Below, in pieces: positions 10,845 to 22,511 of a stretch of DNA of 64,000 nt. Within the stretch, counting starts at the first letter, position 1, and every line of letters begins with the position of its first letter. Source of the stretch: Copromyces sp. CBS 386.78 (taxonomy: Eukaryota; Ascomycota; Sordariomycetes; Sordariales; Sordariaceae). Below the pieces are notes generated by a model. The model was not told where the DNA came from. It did no database searches and saw only the letters and a program-made list of their open reading frames with translations. The translations under genes were made by a program, and so were the position numbers. The stretch lies in contig MU839152.1 in the NCBI GenBank assembly GCA_030685235.1, positions 124,001-188,000 of the forward strand, given 5' to 3'.

Positions 10845-12939
10845 TCATATGATATTAGTCCTCACACCCAAAGGCTTCCTGACACCCAAGTCATCCAGAA
10901 ACCTCGTCTTATCATCCCCTATCTTGCGTCTAAACATACTCAAATCCTTGAGCAAGCCACTCATATACTCGTCCATGTCATGAGCCTTTTCGCGAAGATC
11001 GATTCCATGGTCATCCCCTTCTTCCTCCTCTTCACAAGTGTCATAATCATCATCATGTTCATAAATGAGGCCTTGATCATCATCACTAGTGATGCAACTG
11101 CCGCTGTCGACGAAGGGGTCCTCTGCCACGTTCTTGTTTTCCGTCTTTCGGCCGTGAGCGGTACTAACCTCGCCCATAGCTACCAGAGGCATGGTCGAGT
11201 CTTCCGCTGACATAGCCAGCGAGGTAGTGGGAAACGAAGACACCTTGATAGGGTTCCGGAGACTCTCGAGAGCCAGCTTGAGATGTAACCGCAGCGCTTC
11301 ATTTTCCGTTTGCAGAGACCGGATCTTGCCCTCAGCCACCAAGCTCTTTTCCTCCATCAGCTGCTGCAGGTTCCGGACGCGCGCCTGGTAGTCCTCAAGC
11401 TGCTGTTCGGCGTCGAGAGCGCTCTTCTCCCGAGTCTGGCTGTCGCTCACGACCAGCTGTAGCTGGCGGATCTCGGCGGCCATGGCGGCAATCTGGGCGT
11501 CGCGCTCGGCAGCGCTGAGGCCGTCTACTTGGTTGACCACGGCACGGGTGCGGATGCGCTTGGCTTGGTCGGCGTATCGGAGCGTCGAGAGCGTCTCGTC
11601 GTAATCGGTGGGCGAGATGCAAGCGATCATGGCAGTTTTGGAGTTGCCGCCAAGGGAATCCTTGAGGAGCCAGGTGAGGACGCTGTCACGGTAAGGGACC
11701 ACTGTGTTGGCTGGCCCTGGTGTTCTTCCTCTTCCGGGTTTTACAGGAGAAGACGGGCGGCTTGCGCTTGTTTTCGGATCGGCAAGTGCGGCGATGACAC
11801 GCCCTAGCGTGGTCAAGGACTTGTTGATATTGCTCCCTTCACGGAGGCGTTGGCCGGTGGCCTCGGTGGACTTTGCTCGCTCGCTGCCAGCCAGATCGAC
11901 AAGGCGGATACGACTGCTGCGTTCTGTGGTCTCATCTGCCTCCAGGTCGTGGTGGATCTGCTTCAACATAATAGTAAAGACGGCATGGCTGCGACTGCTG
12001 GTATCGTTCATCTTGGTGCTGGCTACTGTGCGGCTTCTATCGCCAATACGCATCCACCTGATGATCTCTTCGAGACCTCGTACGGGAACTTCAGTCAGGT
12101 CTTTGACATATGGTCCCTCGGTAGGAGACTCGCGGACCTTGAGGTAGTATGGCGGCTTGTTAGGCACGACGGGGGCGAGAAGGTCTCGCACATGTTCATT
12201 GTAGACTTCGAAATAGCTGACTTTGACATTATAGCTGATATTCGGTGTCTCGTCTTGGGCGGAAGCAATGCGCTGGAACAAATCTTCACAAGTTCTGGGG
12301 ATAAGTCCGGGTTGATCGGGCGTTCCCATCATGGTATAAGACTTCCCCGAACCAGTCTGACCGTAGGCAAAGATACAGGTGTGATACCCTTCGAAGTTAT
12401 GGTCGAGAAACTCTTCGCCTAAGCTGTCGTAGACATGTTCTTGAGTCGCATAGTGCTCGTCTGCTGTATTGTGACTCCAGAAGCTCTTGTCAAAGGTAAA
12501 CGACTTCTCCTCCAGTACCCTACGCGACCGGACACCTCGAGAATTAGCGAGGTCTGTCTCCTGAGGAACTAGAAGAGTTGTTCGTTCTGTTGCCGGGTCC
12601 ATCTCAACAATGCATTTAGCATTGCGCTCGAGTTCTGCGATAGGAATAAGTGTTAGCATGGGAGTGTCTGTGTAACACGCAGATTCTTCACCTACCGCGA
12701 GGCAAAAACGCTCGAACTCTCACCACCACCCGTACATTCGCTCCAGGGTCCTTGGGAACGAAAGGCATGACTGGTCCATCTCGAGGTCGTAGAGTTGGGG
12801 TCGAGACATTGGAGCGGTTCTGCCGCTCGCGGACGTCGAGAGAGTTCGGCATCAGGCGCGGCTCCAAAGATATTTCGTACAAAGTATCCTGTATATCGGC
12901 TATACTGTTGCGAAAGCGCAGTTGAAGAAGGTTGAACAT
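10845..12939 (-). CDS. nkin3: small kinesin-3 (Unc104/KIF1-related) motor, Nkin3 type
   Basis: Microtubule motor ATPase. Two exons, 12939-12696 and 12634-10845, are joined across a 61-nt intron (12635-12695). The junction restores FLPRELERNAKC, a classic kinesin-3 N-terminal sequence. Product 677 aa from the ATG at 12939; an in-frame ATG at 12852 would give 648 aa and is a serious alternative. Motor landmarks: P-loop GQTGSGKS (173-180), switch I NDTSSRSH (291-298), switch II DLAGSE (328-333), and the VPYRDSVLTWLLKDSLGG helix region. The neck and a short coiled coil follow, then an acidic region. The protein stops long before the PH domain of full-length Unc104/KIF1A, and I see no clear FHA domain. 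This fits the fungal-specific small Unc104/KIF1 subgroup described in Neurospora as Nkin3, which can be recruited to mitochondria when Nkin2 is missing. The symbol rests on that architecture, not on a database match. Confidence 0.88.
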
Positions 12940-14518
12940 GTAAGATGCGATCCGCGAATGATCGAGTCCAATGGTAGGGCGAGAGCTGGGGAGGGGTGCT
13001 GGCTATTGAATGCTACCGACCTGGATGCCCACCCACACTGACAAAGGCAGGTGAGGTCCAGGTAGGAGGTAGTAGTTCTGCTGCTGTGGTAGCTGTCAAA
13101 GCTGTGTGACTGTGGTAAGGAAAGGTTACGCCCTACGGCACGGCACGACTTCCACGTTCAGATGCTTTTGGTGACAAGGGAGCAGGGATCGGCCAATGTT
13201 TACACTGAGAAGGGGGGGATCTAGGTTGCAGTTACCAGGGCGAACCAAGGATGGTGTTAGTGTCGTGCAGTAGCGCGGAATCTGGGGGAGGACTTTGGGG
13301 CTGTTAAAAATAACCGATAGCGCGATGCGTGCTGGTGGTGCTAGAGCATAAAAATTGCGACTTCTTTTGCCAGCGATGACGAGTGAAAGTTTACAAAATA
13401 GCTCCTCGAGATTTCGATGCTTTTTCCTTCTTCGAATCTTCGAGCTAGGACCAGCATTTCGTCGATGCATGTATCTCGCGAAGGGAGTGCGTTTGGACCT
13501 GCCTTACCAGAGAACGTGTACCGCTGGTGCCAAGATTGGGGTTCTGCAAGGGGTTAGTGGGGTCTTTTGTTGACGTGCATTTGGCAGCTTCCTTCCTGTC
13601 AGGGCTAGAGGTCCATCCTCATTACCTGACTAGCGGTAATTACCATAATTACCCATAATTATGTGAAATTTATTTTCATTTTTTCCAGTCATGTGACTGG
13701 ACCCCATAAATTTCGATTTTTTAGCTGTCAGACTGGCCACACACAATCGTGATTTTCGTGCAAATCGGGTAAACTCCCTAAGGGTAGCCTCGGTTCGTCC
13801 CGTACGTATAGCAGGCATCGCGATAGTGTTGAAACTTGAAGCTGGTTAGTAATGAGGGGATTCCAGATCTCTCGTCGGTATACCGAAAGGTGTAAAGATG
13901 GCCCAGTTGTGTGCCCAGTATGGGGGTGAGAGAGGGGGCGCACGGACGGTGGCACGAACCATTGAATTAGCGGTAATTATGGAAATTTATAATTATACGA
14001 AATAATGGATAAATTTCAGTATGGATCGATCCCTAGTCAGGGCAGCTCGTCACTGCTCGTTTATCAAACCAACAAGATTGAATCGCGCTTCCTTCACTGG
14101 TCAGTTACTCAGACTGGGGATCAGGTTTCAGTTTTTATGATCAATAGTGCGGTTTTTCGTCTCGAAAAAAAAAAAGATCAAAACAAGAGTTCGAAGCTGA
14201 TGACGTAAGCAGTATCTCGAGGTTCATGGGCATCGAAGAAAACAAACACCAGAATACATACCACAAATAATTGGACATCTTCTTTCTCGATATTTCTCTA
14301 TCATCACGATATTAGATGCAAGATTCGGCGGCCAAGACGCCGCCACCCGAGCAACATGTCTCTGAAAACGATAACACCCAACAACCAGCAACAACCGTGT
14401 ACCAGAACCACACAGCGCCCCTTCGCATAAAAAAAACGCCCAAACGCTAGACAAAACGCAAACTCCCGTACCTGTAAACACTTCCAAGCCATGATTACCC
14501 AATGCCATCTACCACCAT
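12940..14518. promoter_or_regulatory. intergenic region: kinesin promoter and neighbour's 3' flank
   Basis: A 1.6-kb gap between two minus-strand genes. The part near 12940 holds the kinesin promoter and the part near 14518 the 3' end of the next gene. The middle (about 13,626-14,010) is an AT-rich patch with related AGCGGTAATTA sequences at both ends. No gene is supported. Confidence 0.45.
13685..13700. repeat. 16-bp palindrome CCAGTCATGTGACTGG
   Basis: Seven-base arms CCAGTCA/TGACTGG around a TG centre. It could be a dimeric transcription-factor site or chance; nothing else supports a function. Confidence 0.35.
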
Positions 14519-16390
14519 CTAGGGCTTATTCAATCCCTTACCCAACAACTCGCCCCCGACCTCATCGATCAACTTCAACTTTGGAAAGGCCTTCTTCTTC
14601 TCTAGAATGCTGTTCCCAACATCCATCGTTCTCAACAGATCCGAAAGCTCGCCATCCAGTGGCATCCGATACCCAAGATATCCCAACGCCAACAGCATGC
14701 CTTCGAGCGCTTCCCCCGAAGACTCCTCTTGAGCGATGGCCTCCAGAATGGAGGCCGCCAACTCGATCTGATCGTCCTGCGGAAGCACGTCACCCGGACC
14801 CCCCTGCCTCTTGCGACTGTTTGCCAAGGCGATGTTGAACAGCAGAGATGCCGCTACTACCCGCACGTTGTTGTGGGTATCGTCGAGAAGACTGGAAGAA
14901 ACGAGCTGCGTGAGAGGAGTCCGCAGCTTCTCGTTGCTGAGCACCTCGTCGGCATAGAGCTGACTGGAAAAGAGGTTGCAGGCCATCTGCAAGGTGACCA
15001 AGCGAAGAGCATACGGACACTCCTTGAGGTCGTTGACGTGCTCGAGCAGCGCTGTCACAGTGCCGTGTACCACCTCTTCGGCCAGATACCCGCTAAAGCG
15101 AGGATCAACGAGACCGATCCTCATCAAATCGACGACCGTGAAGAGAGTTTCTGTAGGCACATTCTTGATCGAATGCCGCACAAATGTTGTGAAGGCAGCC
15201 ATATCGGGTAGTGTCGCCTCAGCAGGTCCGGCCTGCGACCGTGCCTCGATGAAATGCTTGACACCCTGCACTGCCGGGTTCTCAGCGTCTGAGCCCATTT
15301 TCGCAAGCAATTTCTCCAGTGGCGGCACCTTGGTGTAAAGAACCGGCTTCGTGCCTGGGTTAGAAAAGGTCGGGAGGTTGAGAGACTGATGGGCGTGAGC
15401 GGGCCACGCCATCTGAATCAAAAGACGCACATTCCCCTGCAACGCCCCTCGGTCGGCACCACTCCATCGGCTTTCTTGCTTGCCCTTCAAGAAGGTAATG
15501 AACGTAGGTGTTGCGCTGACCGAGTAAGCGCTTCCCACGTCAAAGGCGGCTGAGACATCGACTTTGATCAAGATACCCTTGTCTCCCACCTCAGCCGCGA
15601 GTTGATCGTATAGAGGGTAGAGTACCTTGCATGGTGGGCAAGTTGCTGAAGTAAAGAAGACGACGGCGCATGAGTTTTGGTACTTCTCCAAGAGAAGTTG
15701 AAGTTCCTTCAAGCTGGTGACGTTGTGAACCTTGCCCTCGTGGTGGTGAAGTAGTGATTTTGGCTTGGACGTGCTTCCAGGGGTGTTCTGCTGGATACCC
15801 AGAATGCCACCACCGCGCTTGTTGGCGTGAATTTGCTGGTTGAGCATGGGCATCAGCATCTGTCCCAGAGGCGAGCTGAGAACCGTCTGGGGCATGTTGA
15901 TGATGTAGTCCGGAATACCTTTCCCGAGAAGAAACGTAGCAAGGTCATTAGAGAAGTTGTTGCAGTTATGTGTCCAAAGATCGTATGTCTGTTGTCAAAG
16001 CGGTCAGTGGCTGTTCCCAGTTAAAGCAAATTGGACCTCCCGTCATATTTACTTACCTGCATCGTGTAAATTTCCCTCAACGAGTCAAGATATTCCTCGA
16101 TCACTTCTATTGGCACTTGAAGCAATTCATGTCAGCATATCGAACTTTTGAACTATACCAAAGATATGATGCTCACACTCAGTCTTTCCAAGATAAATCT
16201 CCTCCAAGGGCCGGCCAAGGTGCGAAGACCCAGGGATGATGGAAACAATGTTGCCATCGTACACATATTCCCGCCCGTTTAGTTGAATCGAGGTATGATA
16301 AACGGCGTCTAACTGGAAACCGAGAAGACCAGCAGACATTTGTTTCGCCATACCTCGCGAGAGGTCATAGACAAGCAGGTGGACATCCAT
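14519..16390 (-). CDS. PPPDE (DeSI-like) peptidase - thioredoxin - PUL fusion protein
   Basis: Multidomain protein of 580 aa from three exons: 16390-16177, 16115-16057 and 15988-14519. The introns are 16116-16176 (61 nt) and 15989-16056 (68 nt). Splicing joins GKTE to LPIEVIEEYLDSLREIYTMQ and then TYDLWTHNC, restoring a complete PPPDE domain. Its predicted catalytic pair is His32 (AVYHTSI) and Cys100 (THNCNNFS). Then comes a thioredoxin domain with a CPPC active site (208-211) and the cis-Pro segment SATPTFITF, and finally an Armadillo-like PUL domain (about 300-580). PPPDE proteins remove SUMO or ubiquitin-like modifiers, and PUL domains bind the Cdc48/p97 C terminus, so a role in Cdc48-linked deconjugation is likely. 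The redox domain may regulate or tether. The domain combination is known in fungi; the substrate is unknown. Confidence 0.9.
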
Positions 16391-17671
16391 TTTGCGAATT
16401 AGTTTGAGGCGAGTGACGTGGGTGGTACTAAAGTGTCGGAACGTGGTATTACTAGCAGTAGGGGTATCTCGAGGAAAAGAACGAGACTCGAGGTGAGTGT
16501 TGAAAAGTGCCGACAAATCTTGTATATGGATGAGGAAAAGGAAGAGAAGGGATGTTTTCGGTGTGTAAGTGTTTATATCTCGGTGATTGTCGCAAGAGGC
16601 AACAGTGGTTACGAAGTCGTGGAATCATCACTCTGGAAGACGAAAGAAGCGGAAAGGTACCTGGTACTTGCTTACCTACGTTATGGGGCAAGGACGCATT
16701 GCTGAAGTTGCCTGGGCCACGTCAAAGACATCAGCTGGTAAATATCACCAGGACATGTGTCTTTTATTACCAGCAGTACATCTTGAAAAGAACCCCTCGC
16801 GAGGCCGTCTTGAAGAATCCGTCATCGGATATTCACATTCATCATGATAATCCCCAAGCTGAAGGTGAGAACAAGTTGAAGAGTCGTGGGAACCCGTTAC
16901 GTATTCCATCACTAACAAATTCCACTGCTGGCCCCTATTTTAAGCACTCTGGAGATCCCTATTGGCTGCCAAGCAGGGGTTCGTCCAGGTCCCACGCTAC
17001 AGCCCGAACCGGCTGGTGCGACGCCACATCCAGACCCTCACTGTCCAGGGGGCACCTGGCATCCGCAGCATCACCACTGCATGAGAAGTGTCAAGACCGT
17101 TTTGTTTCGCTGATACCCGTGAGACCGGAAGAGAATTGGAGAGGAAGGAACGATTCACGATTCGTCCCAGGGGCCGCCTGCCACTCAATTGTACTTGTTT
17201 ATGTAATGTACTGCCAGAAAGCGGAAAGATCCAACATGCCAAATCTCCCACCTGCAGCCTCAACCAAGACTGGAAGAAGTGCTGAAATCTTTCCAACCCA
17301 AACCCACCTCACCACCACTTGCCGCCCCTCAACCCCTATTCAAGAATTCCCATCTGAACTCTTCAGTTGGATGTTGACGAACAAAACATTATAAACTTCA
17401 CGACTTTCTAATTCAATTCACCCCTGCCTTACCTTTGGCCCATTCTAGTCTCTCGTTGACCTCTTACATTTCTTGTCTGGCATGTGCAACGGCTCATAAC
17501 CTGGGTTATCGCTATCGGAGTGCCTCGACCAGGTCCACCCACAGTTGGAGATCCCGCTAGGTCCTCACCTCCTCGAATCTCCGCGTTCCTCGCTAGATTG
17601 AACGCATCGACCACATACTTGTCCCTCCACCCCCAGCCAGGCATTCATAAAGCGGCTCGGTCCCTTTCCCT
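16391..17671. promoter_or_regulatory. divergent promoter region
   Basis: A 1.28-kb region between divergent start codons. A 280-codon plus-strand frame crosses it (16552-17394) but has no domain resemblance, and its composition looks like chance. The pyrimidine-rich stretch around 17400-17470 and the CCACCC-type sequence near 17630 probably belong to the leader of the GDPase gene. Confidence 0.5.
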
Positions 17672-19467
17672 ATGAGGCGCACGTCGGTCTCCTTGCCGAC
17701 CAAGCACGTAGCTCACGATCCCCACGAGAAGCCCGACCGCTACCGCCGCGACCAGCACAATCAGGAACCGGCAAGCGTCTTCATCAGGATGCAGAACGCT
17801 TGGATGTCGCAGTCGCAGAAGGCGCGCTACCTGAAGACGGGCGCAATCGTGTTTGCCGTCCTCTTCCTCTTCTACCTCTTCTCCCCATCAGGCGTCGAGA
17901 TCCCCGGTGGAGGTAAGCATGCATCCTAAGAGATTAGTCTACACGAGTCCGTAATGCTTACAACCTGTCTTTAACCAGGCCTTCAAGACAACAACCAGGG
18001 TCAAGTACCCTCCGACTCGTCATATGGCACCGACCGATGCACAAGATCCTTCTCCAAGGAGAAGCCCATCGTGCAATATGTTTCCATGATCGACGCCGGC
18101 AGCACTGGTTCCCGTATCCATGTCTACAAGTTCAACAACTGCGGTCCCGCCCCCGAGCTGGAGGGAGAGGTTCTCTTCAAGATGACCGCCAAGATCGAGG
18201 GCCATAGCAGCGGATTGAGTGCGTACAAGGACGATCCTCTGGCCGCCGCCAAGAGTCTGGACCCCCTGATGCAGGCTGCCCTCGAGGTCATCCCCGACAA
18301 GCTCAAGGCCTGCAGTCCCGTCGCCGTCAAGGCCACCGCCGGTTTGCGCCTCATTGGTCCCGAGAAGAGCCAGAAGATCCTCGATGCGGTCCGCGAGCAC
18401 CTCGAGAACGAATACCCCTTCCCCGTGGTTTCCAAGGAGGAGAACGGCGTCGCTATGATGGACGGTGCCGACGAGGGTGTCTACGCCTGGATCACGGTCA
18501 ACTACCTCCTCGGCAAGATTGGCGGTCCCGACCACAGCCCTACCGCTGCCGTCTTCGATCTCGGCGGCGGTTCCACCCAGATCGTGTTCGAGCCCACCTT
18601 CGAAGGTCTCTCCGGCGGCGGCATGCCCCAGAAGCTGGCCGACGGCGACCACAAGTACGAGCTCGACTTCGGCGGCCGCAAGTTCGACCTCTACCAGCAC
18701 TCGCATTTGGGCTACGGCCTCATGTCTGCCCGCGACGCCATCTTCGCCACTCTCGTCAACGACCTCTTCGAGCTTAACAAGCAGGACAAGTCGTGGATGC
18801 AGAAGCCCGTCATCAACCCTTGCTTCTCGACCGGCATGACCAAGGCCGTCAAGGTTCCCCTCGGCGACAACCACCCGCTCGGCGCCAAGGTCGAGCTCAA
18901 CATGACCGGCCCATCTACCCCGGCCCCCGCCTTGTGCCGCAGCCTGGCCGAGCGCATCCTTAAGAAGGACGCCGAGTGCAAGCTTGCGCCCTGCTCCTTC
19001 AACGGCGTCCACCAACCGCAGATTGCCAAGACCTTCGCCCGCGAGGACATTTTCCTCCTGTCATACTTCACCGACCGCACCCAGCCGCTCGGCATGCCCG
19101 AGTCCTTCACCCTCCGTGAGATGCACGACCTGGCCGCCCAGGTGTGCGGCGGCGAGCAGAGCTGGGATATCTTCACCAGCGTCCCCGGTGCGCTGGAGGA
19201 AATCAGCGATAGGCCCGAGCACTGCATGGATCTCAACTTCATGCTTGCGCTCACCCACACCGGTTACGAGATGCCGATTGATCGCGAGGTCAGGATTGCG
19301 AAGAAGATCAAGGATAACGAGCTTGGCTGGTGCCTTGGTGCTAGGTAAGTTATATCATCTCCGATTCCTCGCCCTCTTTACATAAATGCTAACTTTCGTT
19401 TCTCTACAGCTTGCCTTTGCTCTCCCAGTCCTCTGGCTGGAAGTGCAAGATCAAGGAGATTCACTAA
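17672..19467 (+). CDS. gda1: Golgi guanosine-diphosphatase (GDA1/CD39 family)
   Basis: Type II Golgi membrane enzyme that hydrolyses GDP to GMP, allowing the GDP-mannose/GMP antiport needed for lumenal mannosylation. Exons 17672-17912, 17979-19344 and 19410-19467; introns of 66 and 65 nt with GTAAGC and GTAAGT donors and CAG acceptors; product 554 aa. A basic N terminus precedes a single membrane anchor at about 55-71 (TGAIVFAVLFLFYLF). The apyrase-conserved regions follow in order: DAGSTGSR (119-126), KATAGLRL, EGVYAWITVNYLLG, and AVFDLGGGSTQIVF. The last small exon restores the family-typical C terminus (SLPLLSQSSGWKCKIKEIH). The lumenal part carries several cysteines, presumably in disulfides. 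Codon use is strongly biased to C-ending codons, consistent with high expression, and this also creates a long spurious antisense frame. Confidence 0.95.
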
Positions 19468-20077
19468 ATCACTATTTAGCTGGAAGCTTCCGATCGACCT
19501 GACGATGAACATGTATTTTCTTCTACAACTTCAGAGACTTAAGCCGGACTGCGGCGGACTCTCCCTATTGCTATACTGCTCAATCAATCGACGGGCAGAC
19601 CATTGGTAATGCGTGCTTCATAAATCGGCGTTTTACGAACATACCTCGACTAGGGAGGGAGCGTTCTCGTTTCTTATCTATTTGGAAGCGGGAGCGACAA
19701 ACGATGGGCTGGGACAACGCAAGGATCGGATGACAGAAAATGGGAAACGCCAACAACGGACGAAAGAAAGATAACCAACTAAACCAACATAATGAAGGTT
19801 GGGACGGGATGACCTTGGGATAAAAAGTGATAGATATAAGAGCCATCTGCCACCGCCTCATGGAATGGTAAGGTGGTCAAGGTAGCTTGTAGCTTTGTTC
19901 TAATTTACATGTAATTTTTGTCTGCACAGCCTGTCTATTGCTGCCACCCATCTAAAGATCTATGTTGTTTTGCCCCCTTTTCCGCACCTCTATCCTCCTA
20001 TTATGATTAATCATTACCCCTTTTTATGGCTCAAGCAACCTCCGTCATTCACTCCGTCCCCCACCACCTCCCTAACC
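19468..20077. other. convergent 3' intergenic region
   Basis: This 610-bp gap lies between converging genes and contains both 3' untranslated regions. No other signal was seen. Confidence 0.5.
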
Positions 20078-21526
20078 CTACTGCGGGACAGCAACCATCC
20101 CCAACACATCCTCAATCACCTCCTCCGGCCCGACCCCTTCCAACATGGCCTCAACAGCGCTTAGCTCGCTGCCCCACTGCATGCTCCTCTCCCGCTCGGG
20201 CGACGCCACAATCTCGATGCGGTGCAGGTAGACCTTCTTAGCCGCCAACCCAACCAGCGCCGGCGTGACAAAATCCAACCCATGCAGCGGCGCCAGGCTC
20301 CTCATCAGCTGCTCGAAATGCTTGGTCGCCTGAGGCGTGACGCCGCCGCTGACGGCCCGGTGCATGCGCAAGAAGGCCACGATGTTCATCTGGTAGCGGC
20401 GGACGTCGATGTCCACGCTGACATCGTGTTGAGCGAGGTGAGCCAGGTGGGCGATTTCAGAGTCGGAGAGGAGGGGTGGTTGTGGTTCCCCTGAGGTTGG
20501 ATCGACGGCTGTGAGGTCGTTGCTGTGGAAGGTGAGTTGAGGGGAGAGTGAGGGCCCAGCTGCTCCCGCTCCTAAACCCGATCCGAAACGACCGGGTCCG
20601 CCGAGGGCTGAATGGTAGGATTCCTGGATTAACCCGCTGTTGGTAATGCTCCCCATGCCTGTGCCCGTGCCCCTTTTGACGACGCTACTTCCTGAGTCGA
20701 TCGAGGCTCGGTCATCGTCGGCTTTGGCGTAGGCGCTGTCGTCGCCGTCGTCGCCGTTGTTGTCATTGTTTCCTAGTCCCATTATCCCCATACGGCTAGC
20801 CCATCCTTCTTCCGCTTGTTCTTCGAGGTAAGCAAAGCCATCTTCCGGATCGTGCCAGTGCGCGAGGTAGAGGAAGTCGTTCAAGTGGTGGGTGACTCGT
20901 GCCTGTCCGCCGCTTTCTGCGCCGACGACGGCCACGAAGAGCAACTGCTTCGGAGCGGTATGGACACTTGTTCGAGAGAGGAGACGGCGCGTGCGAAGGA
21001 GTTCGAGGGCTTGGATCTGTACGGCGCGCGGGGCGTGGTCGAGGTTTTGGGCGAGGATAACGTTGGCTATTTGCGTTGCGCGTACTTGTTGTTGCTGCTG
21101 TTGTTGGGATGGCGGGCGGGCGGAGGAAGATGAGCCTGGGACATTGTTGTGTTTCGAGAAGTATGATCCGGAGCCGGAGGGTACGGAGCGGTGGGTGTGG
21201 TAGTTGTTATGAGAATTGTTGGGCTGTGGTGAGCTTGGTGGTGTGACGGGAACCAAGAGTGCTGCTGCGAATTCATCCAGTGTCATCTGCGAGTGGCACG
21301 GGACGATGACGGGCGTGAGGCCAAAGGTCTTGACGGCGGTCAGACATAGCTCTTTCGATAGGTCCTCGACAAAGTCGGGTTCGGTGCTGATCAGACAGTG
21401 TTCCCGTGCGATGAGGGAGAGGAGGACGGCAAGCTCGAGGTCGCTGAGGCTGTGTATTTTGTCCAGAAGTTCGGCTTGTTGTCGCTCCTTATTACTGTCA
21501 TCCTCCATTTCCGGTACCGTTGTCAT
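20078..21526 (-). CDS. conserved fungal protein with magnesium-chelatase/AAA-like resemblance
   Basis: Single-exon frame of 482 aa starting MTTVPEMEDD. The ordered N-terminal part (20-95) contains DLELAVLLSLIAREHCLISTEP, a segment after PVIVPCHSQMTLDEF, and then after a poly-Gln stretch (seven Gln) a helix-rich region with ALELLRTRRLLSRTSVHTAPKQLLFVAVV followed by HLNDFLYLAHWHDPEDG. A C-terminal helical block (about 350-480) follows a Gly/Ser/Asp-rich linker. The LRTRRL...APKQLLFVAVV region reminds me of the sensor/arginine-finger part of ChlI/MoxR-type AAA+ proteins, and such fungal proteins are sometimes labelled magnesium chelatase. I see no Walker A motif, so ATPase activity should not be assumed. 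Product identity is tentative; that it is a real gene is likely. Confidence 0.7.
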   Translation of the reverse strand: MTTVPEMEDDSNKERQQAELLDKIHSLSDLELAVLLSLIAREHCLISTEPDFVEDLSKELCLTAVKTFGLTPVIVPCHSQMTLDEFAAALLVPVTPPSSPQPNNSHNNYHTHRSVPSGSGSYFSKHNNVPGSSSSARPPSQQQQQQQVRATQIANVILAQNLDHAPRAVQIQALELLRTRRLLSRTSVHTAPKQLLFVAVVGAESGGQARVTHHLNDFLYLAHWHDPEDGFAYLEEQAEEGWASRMGIMGLGNNDNNGDDGDDSAYAKADDDRASIDSGSSVVKRGTGTGMGSITNSGLIQESYHSALGGPGRFGSGLGAGAAGPSLSPQLTFHSNDLTAVDPTSGEPQPPLLSDSEIAHLAHLAQHDVSVDIDVRRYQMNIVAFLRMHRAVSGGVTPQATKHFEQLMRSLAPLHGLDFVTPALVGLAAKKVYLHRIEIVASPERERSMQWGSELSAVEAMLEGVGPEEVIEDVLGMVAVPQ

Positions 21527-22511
21527 GTCGGAGCATGAAGATCATGTCCATGGGCGGGACTAGGTATGTCTAGATGATAGTGTAAGAGAAAAAAGAACTG
21601 GATGCGGATATTACGATCCTTCACGCCGGCGCTGTTTCTTGTCACCGGGACTTGTCCATTCTTGGTTGCGACAATTCGAGAAATCGCCTCCCAGTTTGCA
21701 AAGCCGCGCAATCGGGCGGGTATTAAGGATCTGTGTGTAATTGTAGTTAATTCTGTTACATCAAGAGTCTGACAAAAGTGAATGGGAGAAAGATGTCAGT
21801 CGGTCGCAATGTGCCGATCCCTTCTGCCCCTGGGATTGTTTCTTTGAGAAACGGCAGGATGATGGAGATGAACGATCAATGGAGTTCCATCCATTCAATT
21901 CTTGGCGTTGGGCATGCGATGGCATGCAATGGCATGGTGGGCCGCGGGTTCCTTGTTGCGGACAAGACAAGGCACTGTGTTCCAGCTCGGACCAGGCCGA
22001 CTTTTGGGCGTCGTCGGATGACTTCCATCATTGGCTATTCTGTGCCAGTGTGCACTGACTGCCCTGGCTCGAGACCGGACCAGTGCGTGCCTGCCCGACG
22101 GCGCGCCAAAAGTGTGTCGAGGGCGTGTGTTAGCGCTGCGACCACCTCCGTCACTGGTTGTATCTGCATTCTGCAGCGTCGCTCCTCCAACGGGCAGCGC
22201 AGCATTCAGTGGCCAGCCCAAGTTCAACAAGTTCCCGCCCCAACGTCGGTCACGTTCACTTGTTATCGAAACCAGCCTCTTGGCCTTGTTTAGACTGCCG
22301 AATATAGCAGCCTGCCACGACCTACTGACCCAACATTTGTTGCGCCCGCCGTCCTCCTCACTCTTACGACTCCCATCTTTTCTCGATTATAATCACACTG
22401 GTGGACTGTTGTTCTCGACGATTGCCCCGAAGCACCAGCAGCAGCAACTCCATCTCGTCCGGTTTCCACACCTTGTCGACGTCGACGTTATCTAATTCTA
22501 TACCGCCCACC
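21527..22511. promoter_or_regulatory. divergent promoter region
   Basis: A 985-bp gap between divergent start codons. It holds both promoters; the last 200 bp are pyrimidine-rich with CTCC/CAAC motifs typical of fungal leaders. The overlapping short frames on both strands have no support. Confidence 0.5.

Noticed and set aside
11850..12422. 190-codon plus-strand frame opposite the kinesin motor domain
   Set aside because: Antisense shadow of the conserved motor sequence.
16552..17394. 280-codon plus-strand frame in a divergent promoter region
   Set aside because: No recognisable domain, mixed composition, and it overlaps the leader regions of two certain genes. Transcript evidence could change this.
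18020..19015. 331-codon open frame on the minus strand opposite the GDPase gene
   Set aside because: It is the antisense shadow of a C-ending-codon-biased gene; it has no domain and the plus-strand gene is unambiguous.
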